64,000 nt of DNA, taken from contig JAEVLN010000012.1 in the NCBI GenBank assembly GCA_018350325.1, forward strand, positions 2,935,991 through 2,999,990, given 5' to 3'. The number at the start of each line of letters is the position of its first letter. Positions within the stretch are counted from its first letter, which is position 1. Positions 49,607 to 58,755 of this stretch are shown here, in pieces. Under the pieces are notes generated by a model. The model was not told the DNA's origin and made no database searches. It was given only the letters and a program-made list of their open reading frames with translations. A program made the position numbers and the translations under genes. This stretch comes from Globodera rostochiensis (taxonomy: Eukaryota > Nematoda > Chromadorea > Rhabditida > Heteroderidae).

Positions 49607-49920
49607 AAACATTTTGTCGCTTTATCGACGCGGGAGGAGGCTAAATGTAAGGGGAACTACGACCGGCAGCTCGCTCACCCGAAAATGACTCTCTTTTCCT
49701 GCACTCCCCCCTCCTCCCCACGGAGCTGTGTGGTTTCGTACATATTAATGTAATTAAATTATTAAACGACTTGAAAAATTAAAATCGGTAAAACAAATCC
49801 CTGCCGCTAAAACGACTTGTGAAATTTGTAATTCGATGACTTTGCACCATTACCGAGAACATAGAACTATCCGTTTTATTATGCACATGCTAAGCGGTCG
49901 GAATGGAAGCAATTTAAGCA

Positions 49921-50419
49921 TTAGAAAGCCTGAAGCGACGAGACAAATGCCAACTCGGCTTCCACTTTTTCCAATTGAGCATTGAAGAACTCCTTCTCCG
50001 CTTCGATCTGTCGGTCAAGATTAGTTTCACACTGATTAAGCAATCGGATGTTCCGCTCGGACGCTTCCAATTTGGCAAGGTGGTTGTTCCTTCCCTAAAT
50101 TCAATTTATTCATTGTTAATGTGTCGGAATGCCTAAAAATATGTCTTGGTGGGTGCACAAATTTGTCTTACCTTATCCATTTGCGCAGCAATGTTCCTCT
50201 CCTCTTCAATTTTAAGCCTCAATTCATTGTCACGCTTTCGAGGCCGAACGCCATTTGGAGCAAGAATGGGCTGATCGACTCCAAGGATACTCCTCTAAAA
50301 GAACAAAATTCTCGCTCAATGTCAGTCATTCAATAGAAATCAACCTCTTGCGCAACCACTGTGCGCTTTAGTTGTCGCCAATTCTGAGAGCGCTCAGCCA
50401 GAAGAGCCGCATGTTCATC
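49921..50419 (-). CDS. Small coiled-coil protein, unidentified
   Basis: Three exons joined by phase: 50345-50419 (ATG 50419, second ATG 50413), 50172-50294, 49921-50094; 123 aa. The first exon reads MNMRLFLAERSQNWRQLKRT then VVAQE, the second contains RPRKRDNELRLKIEEERNIA, and the third LAKLEASERNIRLLNQCETN then LDRQIEAEKEFFNAQLEKVE, ending SSLQAF-stop. More than half is heptad-like Leu/Glu/Lys coiled coil, which suggests a structural or complex subunit. I do not recognise the family. The N-terminus could lie further upstream in another exon. Confidence 0.6.
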
Positions 50420-50925
50420 CGTAATTTCAATTTGGTTCTTCAAATGAGCACTGTGCATTGTTACTTGCTAGATATGTATCTATCTGGGAAATAAACATCG
50501 TTTTAAAAATTGAATGGAGCAAGAGAACAAAAAAAAAGGCAATAAAATTCTCATTTTCCAAGGACATTCTTGGAAATAAGGACATTTTCAAAAGTACTAT
50601 CCTTGCATTCAAGGACATATGGAAGCCCTGGTTTAGGTATACTCAAATGTTGAGTCTATGTGGTCAATCTCAAGCGCAAGTCCATGTGATGTTCTCTCTT
50701 TCAGTGGTTATGGCCAAAATATGTAATTTCCTTTTACTTTAGCTCATTTTAAATATGTGGCATAAAATCGATTTTTGAAAATTTGAATTTTTGGAAAATG
50801 TTGTGGTTTTGAATTGCCAAATGAGGTCGTCATACTCGTATTTTCGACTCCAAAACCGAAAAAACCCATACTTTGATTGGTTCTGAGCGTTGGGACTTCA
50901 AACGTTTGAGCTTTTTTATCAGGCG
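50420..50925. other. Divergent intergenic region
   Basis: Spacer between the small coiled-coil gene (-) and TRAPPC6 (+). AT-rich, no motif-bearing open frame. Either first exon could be extended by an upstream exon here; an acceptor-like TTTTTATCAG lies just before the TRAPPC6 ATG (about 50912-50921). Confidence 0.45.
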
Positions 50926-51905
50926 ATGATTTCCTCACTCGGCAATTTGCTTCCCAACGTTGACTTCCCCTTCGTTTACTTGCACAATGAAATGGTCAAA
51001 TACTTCCAAGAAAGGGACAAACGCATGGAGGAACAAAGGCAAATGTGGATGCAAAAGCTTAAGCATTTGTCAGACGGAGGAACGGGCGAATTGCTGGAAG
51101 GGCTGGACGCTCAGATGATGAGCGACCGGATATTCGCCCAGGTACTGTTGATTCTTTGATCAAGACATAAATATTTGGACATATGTCCTTTTAATTAGTA
51201 GACAAAATAAACATTAAATAAAATATACACGTTCCATAAAGCTAAAGTGCCTGCTTCTTAGCGAAATGCTGTGACTCGACTCGAATCTTCTGGCTTTCGT
51301 GTGGGTTATGTGCTAGCAGAACGCTTTTCCAAGGATTTACCTCGTTTCTCGAACGAATTGGACAAAATGAAGTTCATCTGCAAGGAGTTTTGGGCCAGCA
51401 CTTTCGGGAAGGGAGTAGACAAACTGAGCACAAATCACCAGGCGAGAATTTTTTGGGGAAATTCGATTGAGTGGGCGTAGTCAGAAAACGTTTTAGTTCT
51501 GGTGGGTTACGGTTAAAATTGTAATTTATGCCTTTTATGTTAAGAAATTTTCCCTTGAGCTCGGGGGCTATTTTTAGAGTTCCCGCCGATGTGCGCCATT
51601 TAAGCCAAGCACTCAAAAAATTCTTTCTCCACATTTTAGGGTATTTACATCATCCAGGATAACAAATTTCACACGGTGGTCTCTTTCTCCGAAGGAACTC
51701 AATACCTCGCTGATTCCATTCCCTACTTGGCCTTCCCCGCCGGTATCGTCAGAGGCGCTCTCGAGTCCTTAGGTGGGCACTCCGTTATTATAGCAATGGG
51801 GAGCCCTTCAACCCTCCAATACATTTAGGCCTTCTGGCAACTGTCACTGTGCAAGTGGAAAAGATGCCAGTGGTCAAATTTAGCATTCAATTGGAAAAGA
51901 CCTAA
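50926..51905 (+). CDS. TRAPP complex subunit 6 (TRAPPC6/Trs33, Bet3 family)
   Basis: Core subunit of the TRAPP tethering complex acting at ER-Golgi and Golgi membranes. Exons 50926-51141 and 51262-51441, then 51640 onward to the stop at 51903-51905. Conserved blocks: FVYLHNEMVKYF; RLESSGFRVGYVLAERFSKD; NELDKMKFICKEFWASTFGK; STNHQGIYIIQDNKFHTVVS; YLADSIPYLAFPAGIVRGAL; LLATVTVQVEKMPVVKFSIQ. This is the TRAPPC6B pattern over its whole length. Differences: a charged insert of 20-odd residues (ERDKRMEEQRQMWMQKLKHL and following) sits between the first helix and RLESSGFRVG. The intron after NHQ starts GC (CACCAG|GCGAGA) and ends TTTTAG, a second likely GC-AG intron. The start codon could be in an upstream exon. 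Confidence 0.9.
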
Positions 51906-51980
51906 ACATTTGTTCGACGCGAATTGTGTACGCCTTTCAAATGTTAAACTCGTAGCCACCTCTAAGTATGAATCATTGTT

Positions 51981-52156
51981 GCGCAAGGGGCGCGGGTTGA
52001 GAGCGACTTACCCAGAAAAAAGCGCAGTTGAGAAATTCGATCTTCGAACTAGATAACGGCATTTTGAAAACCAAAAATCCAGAGCCGTGGAGGCCTGGAT
52101 CCAGGGTTCGAATTTTTTGACTCCCCTGAGTAAGTGTCTGAAGTTACCCCTTGCGC
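51981..52156. mobile_element. MITE-like element with imperfect terminal inverted repeats
   Basis: A 176-bp segment bounded by GCGCAAGGGG (51981-51990) and its exact reverse complement CCCCTTGCGC (52147-52156). Similarity continues inward: both ends, read inward, carry ACTTACCCAG or ACTTACTCAG 15-20 bp further in, so the inverted repeats are about 35 bp with a variable middle. It has no coding capacity and lies between the 3' ends of two convergent genes. The interior holds CCAGGGTTCGAATTTT, like a tRNA B box, so a tRNA-derived SINE is an alternative. I could not see a clear target-site duplication. Confidence 0.5.
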
Positions 52157-52313
52157 GCCTAGACTAATTCTATTTATAAAAATAAGCAATTATGCAAAAT
52201 CATGTCAAAAATGTCGTGTATATATGCAAATTACCAGCGTAATAGAATAAAACGATTTGGGGAAATAATAACAAAAGGCATTTGAATTTTTGTTTCTGGT
52301 TTTCCCGATGGAA

Positions 52314-54842
52314 TTAATCGAGCAACTTCTTCTGATAAATCTCGTAACACATCCGTTCGCGGAAATAGGATATATGCTTCTGCGTGAAAGTGATTGGCGC
52401 TCTGCGCGAGGCATATTCTGCGAATAAGCAGCTGAACATGCCACAATCGGAAAAGTTGGATTGCCGGGGGATGTCCTGTAATAATGTTTAAACTAGGGAA
52501 AAGCGGAAGTTAGCAAGTATTTTTTATTCAATTAATTCAAATAATACCTTCCGACATTCCATTGTCCATCCACTCGAACTGAACTGTTGCTTTCTCTTGT
52601 CAATCGATTCGTCTCCCAAATAATCGCTGAAATTTTTTTTTCCGAAACAATTGTAAAAAAAGCAGATGCCTTAAAAGCTGAAGACATGTTTCATTGCTAC
52701 CGGACATCGAATCGTAGTAGTCGACCTTCCTCTCTTTGAGATCGATTACCTTTAGAAAAATAAATTACCCCACAGTTGTTTTGAAGACGCAGTTTTCAGG
52801 TTATAGGCCAATTAACCAAAACCCGGTATTTTTGATATCAATGAAACGCCGGTATGATCTGCCCCTCCCCATCATTTTATATGGTTTCTTACCGCCATGC
52901 ACCAGTGGTTTGGTAGATGGACCGGGACGATGAGAATTTCGTAGGAGAATATGTCGACTTTTCGTGTCCACCGTTTAACGCCCGCAAAGCCATTCGTTTG
53001 GAGTTTTTGATAGAAGAATGTGTTGAATGTGTATACCTGAAAAATGGCTATTTGCTTATTACTCAAATAACCGATCAAACCGCACATTTGGAAGGTTGGG
53101 ATCCTTGCTGTTCCTCTCCACAATCAGATTTAGGAAGAAGTTAATGACTAAATAAGCGGATAGATACAAAAATAGCAATCAATGATTGGATACCTTCGTC
53201 ATTGAGCCATTCCGATCCATGAAGTGTGAGAAGGTCCTTTCGCGTGATGTCAGCCCCAAATCCACTGACAAAAACCTTAGTAAAAGGCTCCGATCGCGAC
53301 CAAATGATTTTTACGCTCTGCTTGGCGGCATTGGACAATTCTGTAAACAGAAAATGGATGCTTGTCACAAAAGAAAATGCATTATTTTATCGACCTGGAA
53401 ACTCCTCCTTCGGCGGCACTCTCCGCTCGAGCACTAACCCCTCAAGCTGTAGCCGGACTCTCCTGTCCTCCTCTTCAATGAGTTCCCTATTGTGGCGCGA
53501 CTTTTCTCTTAATCGGACCTCCTTTTCCAAACGCTGAGCTTCTTTCTTTCGGTCTTCCTGTTCATCGTTGTATTTCTTCCCACGCCACCATTGTTGGAAA
53601 GGCCGAAACAGCATTGACGTAACCGAAGGCTTCTAGACATATTTATTATTTATTTTCCTGCAAATCCTTACAATTTAAAACGCTAAAACAAAGTTTCTGT
53701 TTCGTCTCCATAATTTCAAATAGTGCATTTATCTATGTTTTTTAAATTTTTAACAATCGTTCTATATGTAGAAATAAGCATTTTGCAAAAGTTTTTATGA
53801 TTGACTTTTGAACCTCTTGTTTTATGCATTCAGAAGTGGCGAGTGACGATTCCTTTCTGCTCGACGACGGCGTTTCCATCATCGCCGCTTGTGAAACAAT
53901 TTTGCTGGCTTCTTCTTTCTTTTCCTTCAGAAATGGCCTCGATCGTTCCGACGAATTGTTCGTTTGATACATCCCCGGCATAGGCGTGGAAGTTTTGGAT
54001 GGATTAAAGCTTTTCGTTAGGATTGTGCTCAGGCCATTGCTATAAGAATATCGGTTATCCAAATTTCCATAGATTTTAAGAATATTAAATAAACCTGTCC
54101 AAATGGCGAAATTGTCCTGCCGCTGAGGTCGTGTGTATTTTATTTTCCTTATTTGGCAAATTCGTAATGTCCCAGCCGTCGATTGTCTTTTTCATATAAG
54201 CCAATTTATCCTTGATGGAAAACCCAGCATATTTGTTCGGAATAGGGCTGAGATCCTCAATGTTTGTCACAGATTTGTAGAGAATTTTGTTAAGCCGATG
54301 GTTCTTGGAGGCCGACGAATAGGGATTGTAACGACTTCGATCATTTCTTTGGGAATTCTCAAGGTTCTTCAAAAAGAGATCATTCACTTGCGACTCCTGC
54401 TGATGGCCGTATATCCTAAAAAAATTTATCTTAAAACAATTTTATCATTCAAAAATGGACGGTCGCAGTCAACTCGACCCAGACAAGTTTGAAACATCAT
54501 AACTTTTTTGATAGTTAACCAAATCAAAAATCTCGATACCATTCGTAAGCACTAGGACCACAATCCACAAGGTACTAATTTTAAATAAAACAAAAAATAC
54601 TCGCGAAACCGGAAGCGATTGCTAGCCAAGGGAACGGGCTCTTGGCTGATGGCGGAAAATTGAGAGTTAGTCGATTTTTCAAAGAAATTCAATCCGTCGC
54701 CAAAATGATGATGTGTGCTAAATTTGCTGGCAATGTTGTTGGTCACATCAAATCGTGATGGTCTGTAGAAACTGCTTAACGGATATTTAAATGCAGAAGA
54801 AAACGAAGATTCCGGATTAAAGGTAGTATCTGTGCTAAGCAT
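52314..54842 (-). CDS. SUMO-specific protease (Ulp1/SENP, peptidase family C48)
   Basis: Cysteine protease that processes SUMO precursors and removes SUMO from proteins, usually in the nucleus. ATG at 54842 ([20 protein letters not shown]). The N-terminal half (53650-54842) is Ser/Lys-rich and looks disordered; next comes a charged helical stretch, [20 protein letters not shown] (53387-53614). The catalytic domain starts [20 protein letters not shown] (53141-53368), then [34 protein letters not shown] (catalytic His), [15 protein letters not shown] (Asp), [20 protein letters not shown] (Gln and Cys in Q-S-N-F-S-D-C-G) and [20 protein letters not shown] at 52314-52316. The triad His-Asp-Cys and the oxyanion Gln are all present. 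DYYDS and S-D-C-G fit ULP-1/SENP1 more than SENP6/7. Several short internal exons were joined by similarity only. Confidence 0.9.
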
Positions 54843-55505
54843 TGCTAAATACTAGTAAATATAAATCAGATATTATTAATTCATCAATACTTAAACAAAC
54901 AACAAATCAATCTGGGGGGGGGGTATCTTGGCGGGCTGTTAAAATTTCTGTCTTTTTTCGTCAACTTCTGCTTTTTATTTTGCCTTTTAACCGCTGACAA
55001 TTTATATCTAAATCGCAATCCCCTTTTCCCTCCATGTTTTACGGAGCGCATTGTCCTGAAATTAAAGAAATAAGACCCATTAGAGCGAGATGAATTTGAT
55101 GATAAAATCAGTAATACCGCAGTCTCGTTAAAAATCTTTAAGGGTGTTTGGGCAAAAGTGGATGGGTGTTTTTAGGCAAAAAGAATTTCTGGACTTTGCC
55201 CAAAAAAAATTACTCGAGTGTGGTACTTCGACCAGTATTTTCCACATTGTTTTTAGTCGGGATTTCGTCGTTAAAGGCTTTTCGGGGCTAAAAAAACCTT
55301 ACTAGGCATCTGTACCTAGTTCAGCCATTTTTTCCGAATCCATTAAGAAAAGGCTATAAAATTCCAATTTATCTTGCCAATACACAATGTGAGGAGAAAA
55401 ATATGTATACATGAGACAACTGCAGATACACAATGTTAGAAATCTACATACAAACATAGGGACAGACAACAAATATTTGACACAGTAAATTATGATCGTA
55501 ATGTA
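54843..55505. other. Intergenic region, SUMO protease promoter / kinase 3' flank
   Basis: 663 bp between two minus-strand genes. It contains a G run at 54914 and otherwise AT-rich sequence with no supported exon. The left part should hold the SUMO protease promoter. Confidence 0.45.
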
Positions 55506-56839
55506 TCATTTGTTCGGATGCACTCCTCCGGCACTGCGCGCTTGATTCACTCCTCCTCCTTGTCCACCGCCAGGCCGCTGGGTTCCTGCGCTTTGCACTT
55601 GTCGCTGATCTGTGAAGCGCCTTCCAACTTCCCAGTCGTATGGATGCTCTTGGAATCTGTTGTGGGCGAGGATGTAGCGCAAGACAGTCACCAGCGATTC
55701 GTAGTCCGGGCGTTCCTCAAAAGTGAGTTCGTCCTAAAAAAATTGCATCATCATTTAATTTCCTTTACACTTTGCAACTCACAATGTGTTTTAACATTGA
55801 ACCGAACTCTGAAGGGCATCCTTCGAGCAGTTCCATGATCGCCTGTTGTCGAACTTCCTGTTGTTCATCCAGGCGGCGCAATTTCCTCTGGCCAATCTGA
55901 ATACAAAAAAGATTTAAACAAAAAACTAGAATTTTAATTTTACTCACTGCTTCTTTGTCTCCCGCTTTTGCCCAAGGCAGAACGCCGACGAATAGCTCGA
56001 CCAGGACGTAGAACCAAGACTCGATGTCGTCTTTTCGGCTGTATTCGCGTCGGAGATGCGCGGAGATCGAGGCATACTTCGCTGACCCTCGGAATTTCGT
56101 CATCTCGCGCGGACGTCGATGTGCGCCCTGTAAAAGAATTGGTGATCAAAAGAAACAAGAAAATGATGAACAACTTACATCCTCCTTTTGGTATTTGCGT
56201 GCCATCCCGAAGTCGATCAGATAGATTAGTCGCAGTTCATTGCTTTCCGGCCGTCCGATGGTCGCATTTGGCGGCTTGATGTCCCGGTGAAGAAAGCCCT
56301 TGTCGTGCATGCCCCTGAGCGCGTTGAGCAGTTGAATTGACACGCCGATTGCCGTCCCGGGGCTGAAGCGGCCGCCAGCCTCGCGCACAAGGTCATCAAT
56401 CCCGCGGCCGACCAGTGACATGCTGAAAAAACAAAGATCCTTAAAAAAATTAACAACGGTCAATCTGAACTTACACAATGAATCGGAATTCCTTTGACTG
56501 TCCAGTGGCCGGGTCCTGTGTCGCACCGCTTCCAAGGTCCAAGCAGCGGCAGAAGTGTTTTCCATCGCCGTCTCGGATAGAGTCCAGGCTGCGCAGTACA
56601 TTGGCCTGAAAAAGCAAAGCATTATTTTTTTTTTTTAAACAAAAGTTTCAGCCTTTCACCTCCATCAGGAGAAGTGGATGCTTCGTGTCGACGGGCTCTG
56701 TCTTCATCGCTGCTTCCAACGCTTGGTCGTTCCGGCACAAGTAGACGGCGCCGAACATTCCAGCGCCCAGCTTCCTTGTGATGGTCCAAGTGTCGGCGAG
56801 ACGAGTTCCTGGGTTGAGCGCCACGAGTTCCTCTGCCAT
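55506..56839 (-). CDS. Casein kinase 1 family protein kinase (TTBK-like)
   Basis: Predicted Ser/Thr kinase of the CK1 group, in the tau-tubulin-kinase-like branch that is expanded in nematodes. ATG 56839: MAEELVALNPGTRLADTWTI then TRKLGAGMFGAVYLC (glycine loop), EAAMKTEPV (ATP-binding Lys), a hinge exon near 56440-56610, MSLVGRGIDDLVREAGGRF, GFLHRDIKPPNATIG (catalytic loop with Asp, Lys and Asn), LIYLIDFGMARKYQKED (DFG), KFRGSAKYASISAHLRREYS then RKDDIESWFYVLVELFVGVL, and EHPYDWEVG. The C-terminal tail is Gly/Gln-rich: GGGQGGGVNQARSAGGVHPNK-like, ending at 55506. All catalytic residues are present, so it should be active. The short tail and lack of other domains match the nematode-specific CK1 set, many members of which are expressed in sperm in C. 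elegans. Confidence 0.92.
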
Positions 56840-57103
56840 TGTGCCGCGTCGTGGAGTTGCTGTTGTTGTTTGTGCAATAAGAGAATGAATAAGTTACGTC
56901 ACAAACCATTTTTGCTCCTTTTATAATAAATAGAAACAACAATAAAGTCTGAAAAATACGCAAAATTTGCAGCGCAAAATGGTCTATATATATTCGTCAT
57001 TACGCCGCCAGACATTCACTTCAATCCAACCACCATCTGCTGGGCATCAGCAGCAGGACGAACCGACGACAACATCTGACGGGAGCTCAACGCAAAAGCT
57101 GTC
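56840..57103. promoter_or_regulatory. Bidirectional promoter region, CK1-like kinase / PP1-like pseudophosphatase
   Basis: Only 264 bp separate the two start codons, which point away from each other, so the two genes probably share a promoter. The segment is AT-rich in the middle (56915-57000, with TATAATAAA at about 56922 and TATATATA at about 56983). Which of these act as core elements cannot be told from the sequence. Confidence 0.5.
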
Positions 57104-58300
57104 ATGGCCGGCCCCCTCAGCATTCAACAAGTGGACGCCATCATCGACAAGGTCCTGCGATCATCGTATCAGCGCTTCACGGAACTGGTGAGTTAGTTGT
57201 TTGATTGTTGTTGTTGATGATCTTGAACAACCCATTTTTCAGGTCAACAACGATGAACTCCATTATCTGTGTGAGACCACAATCAATGTTCTCCGGGAGC
57301 AGTCTACACTCGTCGAGATGCCAGCGCCTGTCGTCATCTGTGGCGATCTCCAAGGACAGTTCACGGACTTGGTGCGCATCTTCGACACGCTTGGAGCGCC
57401 GCCGAAGAAGAACTACCTCTTTCTTGGCAACTACGTGAACAGAGGCAAACAGGGGATGGAGATTGCGGTTCTGCTCTTCTGCTACAAGGTGAAATCAGCA
57501 CACCGAACATTCTGCTGATAAAGAATCTTTCAATTAAGATCAAGTACGCGGACAATTTCGTCTTGCTTCGAGGCAGCAGTGAGTGCAGCAAAACCAATCG
57601 CTCGTAAGTGGAAGATTTTTTGATTTTTTTTAGACTGATCAAATTTTTTCCCCCTTTCAGTGGTGGCTTCCTCGACGAGATTACGCGTCGCTATGGACAG
57701 GAGAATGCTCAACTCCTCTGGGACCACTTCAATCAGACGTTTTCTTGGCTCCCATACGTTGGACTGGTCGGGAAAAAAATTCTGTGTAAGAATTCACATG
57801 CTTTTTTTTTGTGTGTATGGTCTCAGTTTTTTGAATTTAGGCGTGCACAGTGGCCTTTCTCCCACGATGTATGATCTGCAACAGCTCGGTTCACTGCGTC
57901 GTCCGGCTTTGGACCCGGCCAATCCATCACTGGAGCTCGACATCCTCTTCGCCGACCCGGAGCCCGGAACTAACGGCTTTCGCGCGAACAAACGAGGCCA
58001 AAGCGTCATGTTTGGCGAGAATGTGGTGACCAATCTCAGCAAGCAGTTCAGCGTCAACGTGATTGTTCGTGGACATCAGGTAAAGGCTCTGGTGTGGGTG
58101 GTGCTTGGTCTTGGCGGAAGAATCATCATCGTTTGTTTCAGGTTGTCCGTGAGGGCGTGGATTACTTCGCTGACCGCCGACTCGTCACCGTCTTCTCAGT
58201 TCCTCATCTTTCGACTTCGCAAAACGCCGCCTTCCCGGGAGCAGTGCTGATCATCGGCGAGGACCTTCACCAATCCACCAAAGTCTTTCCTCCACGCTGA
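57104..58300 (+). CDS. PP1-like phosphatase with degenerate active site (probable pseudophosphatase)
   Basis: PP1-family catalytic fold along the whole length: ATG 57104, SIQQVDAIIDKVLRSSYQRF, VNNDELHYLCETTINVLREQ, APVVICGDLQGQFTDLVRIF, KKNYLFLGNYVNRGKQGMEI, FVLLRGSSECSKTNRSGGFL then DEITRRYGQENAQLLWDHFN, VHSGLSPTMYDLQQLGSLRR, DILFADPEPGTNGFRANKRG, SVMFGENVV, NVIVRGHQVVREGVDYFADR and LVTVFSVPH, with the stop at 58298-58300. Canonical PP1 motifs are changed: GDIHGQ is GDLQGQ, GDYVDRG is GNYVNRG and RGNHE is RGSSE, while the two later metal histidines (VHSG, RGHQ) remain. Loss of His66, Asp92, Asn124 and His125 equivalents should abolish metal binding and catalysis. The NYCGEFDN loop is also replaced (HLSTSQNA). 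Reading frame, length and splice sites are intact, so it looks maintained rather than decayed. A polyadenylation signal AATAAA lies at 58542-58547. Confidence 0.93.
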
Positions 58301-58755
58301 GAGGGCGCAGGCGATTAACAACACATGCTGGGATGACGAAGGATGAAGGATATTGAATGATGAGCTTTGTGATCTCTTGTCGTGGTTGTTCATCCGTTGT
58401 ATTGTGAGAGGCGGATTATTCCCGTTGTAACCATTGTATTGTATATTGTGTCCTGAACCAAAACATTGGTATGTATGTATTGTATCCCTCCCCAATGTTG
58501 TGTGTATTCGTATTGTTATGCATGAGTTCTGTTTGAGACTCAATAAATGCTTGTGAATTTGTTTGAGGCTGATGGCGCGGTGCTAAATTTGTCTTTTTGT
58601 GAAAGAAAATGTTCTTTGAAAGATATTGACAAGAAAATTCAGATAAAAAAATACTGTTTTCGCCGCAAGCTAATTCTGGTAACAATCGACTCGTGTAAAA
58701 AATCCGTTTTAAAATAATACAATAAAGCACAAAATGATTTTATATCAATCACAAA
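58301..58755. other. Convergent 3' region
   Basis: 3' UTR of the PP1-like gene, with AATAAA at 58542-58547, and the 3' flank of the transporter gene. No further gene is seen. Confidence 0.55.

Noticed and set aside
52095..52125. Possible tRNA gene (GGTTCGAAT box)
   Set aside because: No matching acceptor stem, anticodon arm or A box at the right distance; treated as part of a MITE/SINE-like element.
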